From Desulfobulbaceae bacterium (GTDB lineage Bacteria; Desulfobacterota; Desulfobulbia; Desulfobulbales; Desulfobulbaceae): a DNA stretch of 38,429 bases. This document shows positions 18,691 through 26,582 of this stretch, piece by piece. Under the pieces are notes generated by a model. That model was not told the DNA's origin. It saw only the letters and a program-made list of their open reading frames with translations, and searched no databases. A program made the translations under genes and the position numbers. The stretch is taken from positions 1-38,429 of the forward strand of contig WGCP01000432.1 of the NCBI GenBank assembly GCA_015493715.1. The letters run 5' to 3'. Each line of letters begins with the position of its first letter. Positions within the stretch are counted from its first letter, which is position 1.

Positions 18691-19334
18691 CCAAAAATGA
18701 ATTACGGATCCGCCTGCTCTATGTCGACGAGGATGTCATCGTGGTCGATAAACCGGCCGGTCTGTTGTCCGTCCCTGGTCGCGGCCCGGAGATGCAGGAT
18801 TGCGTCGTCCGGCAGGTGCAGGACTATTTCCCGGATATTATTGATCAGCCGGCCGTCCATCGTCTGGACATGGACACCTCTGGTCTCATGGTGCTGGCAC
18901 GCATCAGACGGGCTCATGCGAATCTGTCGGAACAGTTTGCCCGCAGGCAGGTAAAAAAAAGGTATAATGCAATTCTTGAAGGGGTTGTTGCCGAAGAGGC
19001 GGGCGAGATAGAACTGGCATTTCGCCTTGATCCGGACAATCGACCGCATCAGGTCTATGATCCGGAACAGGGCAAGCTTGGAATAACCCGATGGTTTAAA
19101 CTTGCCGTACATAACGGCAGAACCCGGGTTGAATTTATTCCGCTCACCGGCCGCACCCACCAATTGCGGCTGCATGCGGCCCACGAACTGGGCCTTAATT
19201 GTCCCATAGTCGGCGACAGGCTCTATGGGCGCCGAAAACCCGGCGAACGCATGCTGTTGCACGCCCAGTACCTGCAATTCTTCCATCCGACCACGGAAAA
19301 GAGGCTGGTTTTTCGTTCGGCGGTGCCGTTCTAA
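18687..19334 (+). CDS. RluA-family pseudouridine synthase, catalytic domain
   Basis: Converts uridine to pseudouridine in RNA, probably 23S rRNA and/or tRNA as in RluA. From the ATG at 18687 it has 215 residues, about the size of E. coli RluA. Landmarks are LYVDEDVIVVDKPAGLLSVP, the catalytic motif HRLDMDTSGLMVLAR with the nucleophilic Asp, KKRYNAILEG, and the C-terminal LTGRTHQLRLHAAH with LLHAQYLQF. There is no N-terminal S4 domain. The longer track ORF begins inside the upstream gene and is not the native start. The gene is the last of the operon; a repeat of family R1 follows 16 bp downstream. Confidence 0.92.
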   Translation: MTKNELRIRLLYVDEDVIVVDKPAGLLSVPGRGPEMQDCVVRQVQDYFPDIIDQPAVHRLDMDTSGLMVLARIRRAHANLSEQFARRQVKKRYNAILEGVVAEEAGEIELAFRLDPDNRPHQVYDPEQGKLGITRWFKLAVHNGRTRVEFIPLTGRTHQLRLHAAHELGLNCPIVGDRLYGRRKPGERMLLHAQYLQFFHPTTEKRLVFRSAVPF

Positions 19335-19350
19335 GGGACCTTTTTGTTTA

Positions 19351-19551
19351 GCCCGCATATTTCACAAGCGATCTGCGGCAAGACCTGAAAACATCATGCC
19401 TGCTGCGTTACAGCGTAAAAAGGATTCCTCGAAATATTTCAATATGTCTGCGGACCTGTTAACGCTGTTCCTCGAAGGTCTCACTTCGTTCGCTATCTGC
19501 ATTCATGGCATTTTCAGGTCTTTTGCGACGACCTTTGTGAAATATGCGGGC
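19351..19551. repeat. Long inverted-repeat element, family R1 copy B
   Basis: Same family as 6535-6714, with identical end arms (GCCCGCATATTTCACAA and TTGTGAAATATGCGGGC). It is about 27 bases longer because of an insertion in the right half, which itself carries CGAAG...CTTCG. Several stem positions differ from copy A in a paired manner (see findings). Like copy A it lies between convergent genes. Confidence 0.9.
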
Positions 19552-19659
19552 GAGGGCGTCAGAAAAAAATAATTATCCCATCTTGTTGTCTTTTGCTCCG
19601 CCTCCTACGTTGTGCAAAGGGTTACATATAATCAATATACGCCATTTTTCTCTTGACCA

Positions 19660-20070
19660 TTAGAATATTTTGTATCTGAACAGGTAACCGTTTGTCGTGA
19701 CGACATTCTCGACTTTGCTGCGTATCTCCGCATAGTCGAAACGGTAGGTGTAGTCTTTGCCGAACAGGCGAGATTGTTCTTCGATGATCCCTTTTCTTGC
19801 CTTGGACAGGGTGTTATATGATTCAGTCTTGAATCCGAATCCGGTTGCGGCTAACAATCCGGAACCGGTCTCCTTGAGCATCTCATGGAAGATCACTTCC
19901 TTTTTCTTGTCGCTAATCCGAAATCCGGCCGTATAGACAAGACGCCGGATGGAAAGAAAGACCTTTCGTTCCGCCACGGTGACGGAAAATAGATAGCGTT
20001 TTTTTCTCTTTTCTTTCCACGTGCCGGAGTACCCGGCAAGGGTCTGTTTGATTTCATCGATAAGGGGCAT
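19660..20070 (-). CDS. Small conserved-looking protein, unknown function
   Basis: Not recognised. A 136-residue, basic protein with no signal peptide and no cysteines, probably cytoplasmic. It begins MPLIDEIKQTLAGYSGTW and has several beta-prone stretches (RYLFSVTVAERKVFLSIRRL) and a C-terminal FDYAEIRSKVENVVTTNGYL. A well-placed ribosome binding site (AGGAGAG) supports the start. It lies between repeat R1-B and the MutS-like pair. The protein reads well throughout, so I take it as real. Confidence 0.65.
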   Translation of the reverse strand: MPLIDEIKQTLAGYSGTWKEKRKKRYLFSVTVAERKVFLSIRRLVYTAGFRISDKKKEVIFHEMLKETGSGLLAATGFGFKTESYNTLSKARKGIIEEQSRLFGKDYTYRFDYAEIRSKVENVVTTNGYLFRYKIF

Positions 20071-20103
20071 GGCTCTCTCCTGTTATACGCATAAAAAATT
20101 TTG

Positions 20104-20257
20104 ATTACCATCATTCCTCAGCAACGAGGGATAACATCGCTACAGCTATAATCTCAAATCGCATTTAGCAGCGCTTATGACTGATTTCAGGTCAATTCAT
20201 TTTCTAAGAAAAGCGATGGTATCCCTGATTTCATTCAAGCTGAGCTTTAGTGGTAAT
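20104..20257. repeat. Imperfect inverted repeat in the gap upstream of the small unknown gene (R4)
   Basis: ATTACCATCATT and AGGGATAACATCGCT on the left match ATGGTAT/AGCGATGGTATCCCT and TTTAGTGGTAAT on the right, inversely and imperfectly. It lies in a 344-base gene-free gap (20071-20414) that otherwise shows nothing. Because the minus-strand small gene begins at 20070, the element could hold its promoter region. Confidence 0.5.
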
Positions 20258-20414
20258 CAGGTGAAAAATAGTACGTCATCCAAGGTTGGGTGCCTGCCGG
20301 GATTTAAAAGAGACCTGGTGTAGGAGGGCATTTGGTTGTTGCGCCACACTTTAGATCTCTGCCTTTACAGGGTCTGACCCATCCGGAGATTTTACGAATT
20401 CGCCATGTTTCACC

Positions 20415-21926
20415 TTATTCGGTTTTCATCCCGAAGATCCGTTGATAGAGATCGGCGGCAAAACTCGTCTGTAATGGCTTGGCCTCCCTGATTTTAAACG
20501 TCCGTGTACCATCGGCAAGCCTTTCCGCTCGCAAAAATAGGATGTCTTGACTGTCACGCGCATAAAACCGGCGGGCCAGTTCATAAAGATGCGTCACATA
20601 AAAAACCTTCATCCCCTTATCGATGAGAGCGCTGATAATTTGTTCCGCGATTTCCGAGCCCTCCCTTTCATTGGTGGCCGCAAAAGATTCGTTGAGCAGA
20701 ATCAGGGAATCAGGGGAAACATGCTCGATAATCACGCGCATTCGCTTCAATTCCTCCTCAAATTTTCCACTCTCCATGGCCTTGTCCTCTTCCCGTTTGA
20801 AATGGGTGAAAATCCCGGTATAAAGATTGGCGGTAAACGATTCCGCCGGCACAAAGATTCCCGCCTGCATCAGGAGTTGTGCCACGCCCACGCTGTGCAG
20901 AAACGTGGTTTTACCGCCCCGGTTCGGGCCTGTCACCATGAGAAGAGCTTTGTCGGCGGCATGAATAGTGTTTCCCGTGACTTTTTGTTGCATCGTCAGC
21001 GCCAGAACGGCGTCATACAAACCTGTGCAGGAAAAACAGCGTTTTTCGTGAGAGAGCGGTTTGGGGAAGGCAACGGGTTCCCTCAAATGGGTGAGTTGAT
21101 CATGCAAATTGACGCAGGCAAGATAAAATCCCAACTCTACGCGTAGCTTTGTAAAAAAAAATTCTATGTTGTCCGCCGCCTGAGCAACGGCGTTTGCCAC
21201 GCGCGCGATTCCCCTGTCCCGCAAATCTCCAAGCATTCGTGCCCCCTGATTGTCGCGCGGGTGGAGTCTGTAAGAATAGCCCGGCGTTTTTGCGGTGAAA
21301 ATTTGTCGCAACCAATGACGATTGTTTTCCTTCGCTCGGCAAAGGAGATACTGTGTCCCTTCGTTTCCCCGTCCCAGCCTGCCGCTCAACAAAACACCGT
21401 CAGGGAATTTCAGGGCCTTGACCTGCTTTTCGACCACCCGCAGATACTCATCTTCGAGCTCTTCCTGAATCATGGTAAAAAATCGTTGAAATCCCCTTGA
21501 TTGAAACAATTTCGCTGAGTTATCGGCGATACGGCGCAAGTTTTTGAGCAAATCAAGCGAGGCTTCCAACATCCGACGGGAGCTACTCAAGATAGAGCTC
21601 GGGCTGGAATGCAGTGAAGAAATCCAAATCCATTGCTCATGTTTTCTTTTAAGAAACTCCAGAGAAAGACCATACATCCGTTTGATAAGATCAACGTGTT
21701 CCAGGCTGTCTTTCAGAATCTCCTGCCGGTACAGCACAGTGTCTATGTTGTCTGTTCCCAGTAATAAAGCCTGCTGCGCAGTGGCATACAGAAAGTCATC
21801 ATCACGCGCCATCGCTGCAAACACTCGTTCCAGTTCCAGGTCCTGTATCAAATCCTTCGTCTCAGGAGCCGGTTTTTGATTCGGATCAAAATCACGATCG
21901 GGATACATCAACAATACTTGCATCAT
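20415..21926 (-). CDS. MutS-like ATPase, downstream member of a tandem pair
   Basis: MutS-family ATPase of 503 residues that lacks the mismatch-reading domain I of canonical MutS (about 850 residues). An N-terminal all-helical lever/clamp region (to about residue 320) is followed by the ABC-type ATPase: Walker A VTGPNRGGKTTFLHSV near 328, the conserved SGKFEEELKRM helix, Walker B LILLNES in which Asn replaces the usual Asp, and an intact H-loop FYVTHLYELARRF near 443. Its ATG overlaps the stop of the other MutS-like gene (ATGA), so the two are coupled and may form a heterodimer. Function in mismatch repair, recombination control or something else cannot be told; it is not MutS1 or MutS2 (no Smr domain). 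Confidence 0.88.
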   Translation of the reverse strand: MMQVLLMYPDRDFDPNQKPAPETKDLIQDLELERVFAAMARDDDFLYATAQQALLLGTDNIDTVLYRQEILKDSLEHVDLIKRMYGLSLEFLKRKHEQWIWISSLHSSPSSILSSSRRMLEASLDLLKNLRRIADNSAKLFQSRGFQRFFTMIQEELEDEYLRVVEKQVKALKFPDGVLLSGRLGRGNEGTQYLLCRAKENNRHWLRQIFTAKTPGYSYRLHPRDNQGARMLGDLRDRGIARVANAVAQAADNIEFFFTKLRVELGFYLACVNLHDQLTHLREPVAFPKPLSHEKRCFSCTGLYDAVLALTMQQKVTGNTIHAADKALLMVTGPNRGGKTTFLHSVGVAQLLMQAGIFVPAESFTANLYTGIFTHFKREEDKAMESGKFEEELKRMRVIIEHVSPDSLILLNESFAATNEREGSEIAEQIISALIDKGMKVFYVTHLYELARRFYARDSQDILFLRAERLADGTRTFKIREAKPLQTSFAADLYQRIFGMKTE

Positions 21927-23464
21927 CGGATGCTCTCCCGAATGTCCTCGGATGTCAGGCGGTATTTTTTGGCAAGAGAAAGCGCGTACGCCAAACCGTC
22001 GGCGGGTTTTCGGACCACTTTGAAGGTACGGTCATTACTTTCTCCTGATCTCACGGTAGCAGCCATGCTCACCAGCTTATCAGGGTAATCCGTCAGTTCG
22101 TCAATAAAAGTCACCCATACGCACAAGGCGTCGAATTTCATAATTTGCGTTCGTATTCTTTGGCTCAGATACAAGGCGTCTTTGAATGTTGTTGAGGAAA
22201 AAATTTCGTTTAAAACCAACAAACTGTCGGAACTTGTCGATAGCAGAATCTCATGTGCGCGAGACAAATCATCTTCCAGTTTGCTGCGTAAATTTCCGGC
22301 CTCTTCCTGCCGTTCAAAATGGGTCAAAATGTGATCGGGTAAAAACAATCGAGCTTCTTTTCCGGGAACGGGCAGACCCAGTGCGGCAAGATAGTGCACC
22401 TGGCCGAACATCCGCGCAAAAGTCGTTTTCCCTCCCTGGTTCGGTCCGGTCACCACAATGATACGTTCTTGGTCTTTCAGAAAAAAATCGTTGCAAATCA
22501 CCGTTTGATCCTGTGAAGACAACACCCGGGCCAGGGCGAGATCAAAACCGTCGATAAGCTGTTCTTCCTTATCCGATACGCTCACACGTGGATAACAGAA
22601 CGACAAACCCCTCTGTTTAAGCTCGGCAATTGCGTCAAGGTAACTCAGGTAAAACTGAATTTCCCTGTCAAATGACTGGATCACGTGATCGATAAACGAT
22701 TGATGTTGCAGACAAAAAATATCCAGCGCCGAGAATGGTTCGGGGAAAAGTTTGGCGACAAATTCAAGGGTTTTGGCTTCAATATGATTCATGCCCCTCT
22801 TCTCATGGAATTTGACGAGGTACTCCTGGGCGTCGTCCCGCTTAAATTTTTTAAAAACTTCTTCAATCTCTATGCTGTAATCCGCCTCTTCCGCATGGGG
22901 TTTCACGGTAAATTTTCCGCTTTGGAGAATGACATCGTATTTGATGTCGGCCATCGCCGTCTTAACATTCCGGGCCGAGTAGCTCAGAGACCGGAAATTC
23001 GAAGCCGAGATATACGTCCCCATATATTCCCTGAACATTGAAAGTCCGCGAGAATTGAGCCGAGCTTTTTGCAAATCCCGTGTCAGCGTCTCTACAACTT
23101 CGCAATAGAGTAACGCCGCCTCAAGAAACCACCCCTTTTTGTGGTATTCATATTCGAGTTTCTTTGTCGCCGCAAGAGCGCGCACTTCCCGCATCTTTCC
23201 GGCAAATAGTTGTATTTTCGTCCGCAGGGAGTTGTTTTCCAAATCCCGTATCACCTCCTGACGATAGTTGACCGCATCCGGGTCCCGGAGCGGCTGATAA
23301 AAAAACGGCGCAAGCTGATATTCCTTTCTTCCGGCGGTCACTGCTTTGACAATTTGATCCAGATTGAGATCCGCAAAGAAATCGGGTTGATCGTTCTTTT
23401 CAGGTTCTTTTTGATTTTTTCCGTGAAGATGGTCCTTCTCGTAAAGAAGGCTGTACGAAGGCAT
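21923..23464 (-). CDS. MutS-like ATPase, upstream member of a tandem pair
   Basis: Second MutS-family ATPase, 513 residues, related to but clearly different from its neighbour. The N-terminal helical region is followed by Walker A VVTGPNQGGKTTFARMFG near residue 337, the ALGLPVPGKEA segment, GNLRSKLEDDLSRAHEIL, and a Walker B with Asn (LLVLNEIFSST). The H-loop position reads CVWVTFIDELTDYP, so the conserved His is Phe. This asymmetry resembles paired eukaryotic MSH subunits and suggests one weaker ATPase site in a heterodimer. The GGGAT/AGGAGACGG leader supports the start. The C-terminal tail (ADGLAYALSLAKKYRLTSEDI) is conserved in MutS relatives. Confidence 0.88.
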   Translation of the reverse strand: MPSYSLLYEKDHLHGKNQKEPEKNDQPDFFADLNLDQIVKAVTAGRKEYQLAPFFYQPLRDPDAVNYRQEVIRDLENNSLRTKIQLFAGKMREVRALAATKKLEYEYHKKGWFLEAALLYCEVVETLTRDLQKARLNSRGLSMFREYMGTYISASNFRSLSYSARNVKTAMADIKYDVILQSGKFTVKPHAEEADYSIEIEEVFKKFKRDDAQEYLVKFHEKRGMNHIEAKTLEFVAKLFPEPFSALDIFCLQHQSFIDHVIQSFDREIQFYLSYLDAIAELKQRGLSFCYPRVSVSDKEEQLIDGFDLALARVLSSQDQTVICNDFFLKDQERIIVVTGPNQGGKTTFARMFGQVHYLAALGLPVPGKEARLFLPDHILTHFERQEEAGNLRSKLEDDLSRAHEILLSTSSDSLLVLNEIFSSTTFKDALYLSQRIRTQIMKFDALCVWVTFIDELTDYPDKLVSMAATVRSGESNDRTFKVVRKPADGLAYALSLAKKYRLTSEDIRESIR

Positions 23465-23559
23465 GATCCCGTCTCCTGTTGTTTGTCTGTGCGTACAAAA
23501 AAGGCTTACATTTTCCAGGTAGATGAAAATACACAGTTACATAGCCTGTGATCAGATAC

Positions 23560-23593
23560 AAAAGGCCTCTACGAGTGTCCACCCGTAGAGGCC
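23560..23593 (-). terminator. Rho-independent terminator of glgX
   Basis: A perfect 10-bp stem GGCCTCTACG/CGTAGAGGCC with a 10-base loop, followed on the minus strand by TTTT. It lies about 77 bases after the glgX stop and upstream of the MutS-like pair, so the pair needs its own promoter in 23465-23560. A second short hairpin (GCCTC/GAGGC) lies between it and the stop. Confidence 0.85.
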
Positions 23594-23669
23594 ATCAGCT
23601 AAAAAGCAATGAAGGTGAGCCTCATCACCCGAGGCAAACAATCAGAATGAATTATTTTTTTACTTCACC

Positions 23670-25766
23670 CTACCTGCTTTCCAGGACTACCACACTGCGA
23701 GGAGCGACCCGCATGGTTTTTTTTTGGACCGGTTCCTGTAACCTGTGTTCAATGATGTCCCCCGGCGTAGCGGCTGCCGTGTCCACGCTGAGATGCCAGG
23801 TGCGGTTTGCCGGTTTCGGCAGGTACAGGCATAGCGATTCCGGTGACATATTAAAAATTAAATGGAGGTCTTCCTCGTCGGCTTCCACCCGGCTCAGCGT
23901 GCAGGCCAATACCTGAGCCTCGGGATTATTCCACTGCGGTTGATGTAGTTTTTTCCCGTGCCAGGCGATATCGGGCATGCCTGATATCGGCAGGACCTTT
24001 CCCGTGAGGAACCTGTTGCGCCTCAGCGCCGGATGGCGTTTGCGCAGCCCGATCATTTCCCGGGTAAAGCGAAATACCTCCCAATTCCTTTCCGGCAGGG
24101 TCCAGTCAAACCAGCTCAAAAAATTGTTCTGGCAATAGCAGTTATTGTTGCCCTGCTGAGTGCGTAGCGCTTCGTCACCCATGCAGAGCATGGGCACGCC
24201 CCGGCTGAGCAGGAGGATGGCGATAAAGTTTTTGACCAGCCGCAGCCGCAGGGCAAGGATTTCCGGGTCGTCGGTTTCGCCCTCCACCCCGCAATTGAAG
24301 CTGTAATTATGATTCTCCCCATCCCGGTTGTTCTCGCCGTTGGCCAGGTTATGCTTTGTGCTGTAACTGACAAGATCATAAAGGGTGAATCCGTCGTGGC
24401 AGGTAATATAGTTAATGGAGTTGGTTGGCAGGCGGCCGGAGCTTTGGTAAAGGTCACTGGAGCCGGTCAGCCGGGTGGCGAACTCGGCGATCAATCCCTT
24501 GTCGCCACGAACAAATTGACGTACCAGGTCCCGGTAGCGGCCGTTCCATTCCGCCCAGCGATAGCCGGGAAAACCGCCTATCTGATAGAGGCCGCCGGCG
24601 TCCCAGGCCTCGGCAATGAGGCGGGTATGGGCCAGAATATCGGAAAATTCGATGTTCCAGACCACGGGTGCGTGGTACATGGGGTGTCCATCCTCGCCCC
24701 GGGCCATGATGGAGGCCAGGTCAAAGCGAAATCCGTCCACATGAAATTCCCGCACCCAGTATTCCAGGGACTCAACAATGAAACGGGTCACCAGGGGATG
24801 GTTGCAGTTGACGGTATTGCCGCAGCCGCTGAAGTTTTTATATTGGCGTAAGTCATCCTCTTCAAGATGGTAAAATGCACGGTTCATCATCCCCTTAAAG
24901 TTGATAACCGGGCCGTCAGTGCCGCCCTCGGCGGTATGATTGTAGACCACATCTAAGATGACGCTGATGCCTGCCCGGTGCAGGGCCTTGACCATGTCCC
25001 GGAATTCGTGCCGGTTACTGCCGGCAAGGGGACGCACACAATAGCCGGGATGGGGACTGAAAAAGGAATGGGTGGCATAGCCCCAGTAGTTCTTCAATCC
25101 CCGGTCCCGGACCCGGTCCGGAACGTCCTGCTCATCAAAGGCCATGACCGGCATGAGTTCAACTGCGTTGATGCCTAACTCCAGCAGATAGGGTATTTTT
25201 TCAATAGTGGCGGAAAAGGTACCGGGATGGGTGACCCCGGCGCTGGGATGACGGGTGAAACCGCCTACGTGCAGTTCGTAAATAATTTCCTGTGTACATG
25301 GCCGGCGCAGGGGGTTGTCTTCCTGCCAGTCATAGTTGCTTTCCGGCAGAACCAGAGCCCGCATGGAGGGACCGGACTGTTTTGGTTTCGCTTTCCGATT
25401 ATAGGGCCGTTGCCAGAGAACATCAGTTGTTGCCCTGGACCAGGGATCCAGCAGCTCGATATTCGGGTCAAACCGGTAGCCTCGGGCCGGGTCATCCGGC
25501 CCGTCCGCCTTCCAGGTGTAGGCCACCGTTTTCTCGCCCGTTAATCCCTCGACAAAGACGTGCCAGAAGAAAAAAGAACGGTTATTTTCCGGATCCAGGT
25601 CGATGATCTGGAAGGGACGCCTGCTGTCGGGTCGTTTGTACAGGAGCAGTTGCATGCGGGTGGCGTGCCGGGAGAAAACACAGAAGTTTGTTCCCGTATC
25701 CGATGCGGTGGCGCCCACTGGGTAGCGATGGCCGAGTTTTATGGGGAAAGGATGCATGCGAGCCAT
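23670..25766 (-). CDS. glgX: Glycogen debranching enzyme (isoamylase type)
   Basis: Cytoplasmic GH13 enzyme that cleaves alpha-1,6 branches of glycogen, 698 residues, normal for GlgX/TreX. An N-terminal CBM48 domain (LGHRYPVGATASDTGTNFCV) is followed by the catalytic barrel with the four conserved regions: VILDVVYNH near residue 270, DGFRFDLAS near 342 with the nucleophile Asp, LIAEAWDAGG near 382 with the acid Glu, and YITCHDGFTLYDLV near 453. The ADEEDLHLIFN C-terminal domain is normal. No other glycogen genes are in the window. No clear ribosome binding site; the ATG of MHPFPIKLGH three codons later is an alternative start. Confidence 0.96.
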   Translation of the reverse strand: MARMHPFPIKLGHRYPVGATASDTGTNFCVFSRHATRMQLLLYKRPDSRRPFQIIDLDPENNRSFFFWHVFVEGLTGEKTVAYTWKADGPDDPARGYRFDPNIELLDPWSRATTDVLWQRPYNRKAKPKQSGPSMRALVLPESNYDWQEDNPLRRPCTQEIIYELHVGGFTRHPSAGVTHPGTFSATIEKIPYLLELGINAVELMPVMAFDEQDVPDRVRDRGLKNYWGYATHSFFSPHPGYCVRPLAGSNRHEFRDMVKALHRAGISVILDVVYNHTAEGGTDGPVINFKGMMNRAFYHLEEDDLRQYKNFSGCGNTVNCNHPLVTRFIVESLEYWVREFHVDGFRFDLASIMARGEDGHPMYHAPVVWNIEFSDILAHTRLIAEAWDAGGLYQIGGFPGYRWAEWNGRYRDLVRQFVRGDKGLIAEFATRLTGSSDLYQSSGRLPTNSINYITCHDGFTLYDLVSYSTKHNLANGENNRDGENHNYSFNCGVEGETDDPEILALRLRLVKNFIAILLLSRGVPMLCMGDEALRTQQGNNNCYCQNNFLSWFDWTLPERNWEVFRFTREMIGLRKRHPALRRNRFLTGKVLPISGMPDIAWHGKKLHQPQWNNPEAQVLACTLSRVEADEEDLHLIFNMSPESLCLYLPKPANRTWHLSVDTAAATPGDIIEHRLQEPVQKKTMRVAPRSVVVLESR

Positions 25767-26014
25767 TGCAGGGGTGATGGAGCCATAAAAAGTCCAGGCA
25801 ATTTTTAGTTGAAAATAGTCCCACGAAGCTGTGTCGTTTCGAACTATTTATATCATTCGAAGTCTATGCTTATCTGTTGTGGACGGGACGGTATAATCCG
25901 GAATTTTCACTACGTTCCGCTACCTGATCCAGCCATGCTGGTTCAGTGGAGAATCCAGTGTACAGCCAATAACCCTCGGGACGCAAGATAATTCACCGGA
26001 GAGAGGGAGCGGTC

Positions 26015-26113
26015 ATGGCTAAAGTCCATGAAAGCTACAGCAGAATATTTACGCCAACGTTGAGAGATTTTCATTCATTTGTAATATTTTGTTTGTCAAA
26101 CACTGTGATATAA
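26015..26113 (+). CDS. Possible 32-codon small ORF
   Basis: An ATG preceded by a purine-rich GGAGAGAGGGAG opens a 32-codon frame (MAKVHESYSRIFTPT...) that ends in TAA. It is not in the ORF track because of its length. It has no recognised family and no second line of support, so it may be a leader peptide, a relic of a longer gene, or chance. Confidence 0.2.
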   Translation: MAKVHESYSRIFTPTLRDFHSFVIFCLSNTVI

Positions 26114-26231
26114 TCTTTTTGTATTTTCTAAATTAGTGAAACGATCAATTTAGGTAGCGATCTTATTCCAAAGGGGCTTGTCTGATTATCATCTAAATAT
26201 CGATTTGTAACATCCTGGGGCGATTTCTTTC

Positions 26232-26259
26232 TTGACACGGGGAAAATTGCGTATATTAT
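26232..26259 (+). promoter_or_regulatory. Sigma-70-like promoter of the tusA-hdr operon
   Basis: TTGACA at 26232-26237 and TATTAT at 26254-26259, separated by 16 bases, lie about 65 bases upstream of the tusA start. The -35 box is perfect consensus. No clear operator was seen. Confidence 0.65.
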
Positions 26260-26323
26260 TTTCATTGATATGTGCAATTGTTCAACACAGGCAGCAACTG
26301 ATTATACGTGGAGGAATGTGATT

Positions 26324-26578
26324 ATGTCAGTGGATCTTAGCGGCATCAAGGCGGAAAAGGTGGTTGACGCAAGGGGTTCGGCATGCCCCGGTCCTCTTCT
26401 TGAGGCAAAAAGGGCTATAGCGGATGTTGATCCAGGCGGAATCATGGAGGTTTTGAGCTCTGACGAGGGCACCAATGATGATTTGCCCCTGTGGGCTGAA
26501 AACGTAGGTCATGAATTTATGGGCGTACTGGAGGAATCCGGATATTGGCGCCTGTTTGTGAAAAAGTCGACTGACTGA
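26324..26578 (+). CDS. tusA: TusA/SirA-family sulfur carrier protein
   Basis: Small cytoplasmic sulfur carrier of 84 residues that holds a persulfide on a single cysteine. The family motif is intact: SACPGPLLEAKRAI, with the active Cys about residue 24. The start at 26324 is set by GGAGGAA with an 8-base spacer; the longer track ORF start is not needed. In sulfur-oxidising and sulfur-disproportionating bacteria TusA passes sulfur between DsrE-type proteins and Hdr- or Dsr-type enzymes. Here it opens an operon that ends with dsrE, so a shuttle role toward the Hdr-like subunits is likely. Relatives also act in tRNA thiolation, which cannot be excluded. Confidence 0.92.
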   Translation: MSVDLSGIKAEKVVDARGSACPGPLLEAKRAIADVDPGGIMEVLSSDEGTNDDLPLWAENVGHEFMGVLEESGYWRLFVKKSTD

Positions 26579-26582
26579 GAAA

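Larger units (their letters stand above)
25767..26323. other. Intergenic region upstream of the tusA-hdr operon
   Basis: A gap of 557 bases between glgX and tusA without a confident gene. It contains a short hairpin (CTGATCCAGC/GCTGGTTCAG with one mismatch, 25924-25946) that lacks a T-run, a weak 32-codon ORF (listed separately), and the promoter of the downstream operon. The glgX promoter must lie near its left end. Confidence 0.6.

Noticed and set aside
24309-24851. 180-residue plus-strand ORF inside glgX.
   Set aside because: Antisense shadow of the GH13 catalytic domain, which is clearly coded on the minus strand.
25950-26025. Possible c-di-GMP (GEMM-like) riboswitch because of GGGACGCAAGA.
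   Set aside because: The following and preceding stems and the tetraloop/receptor of the class are not present; only the short core-like string matches. A covariance-model search (RF01051) would decide.
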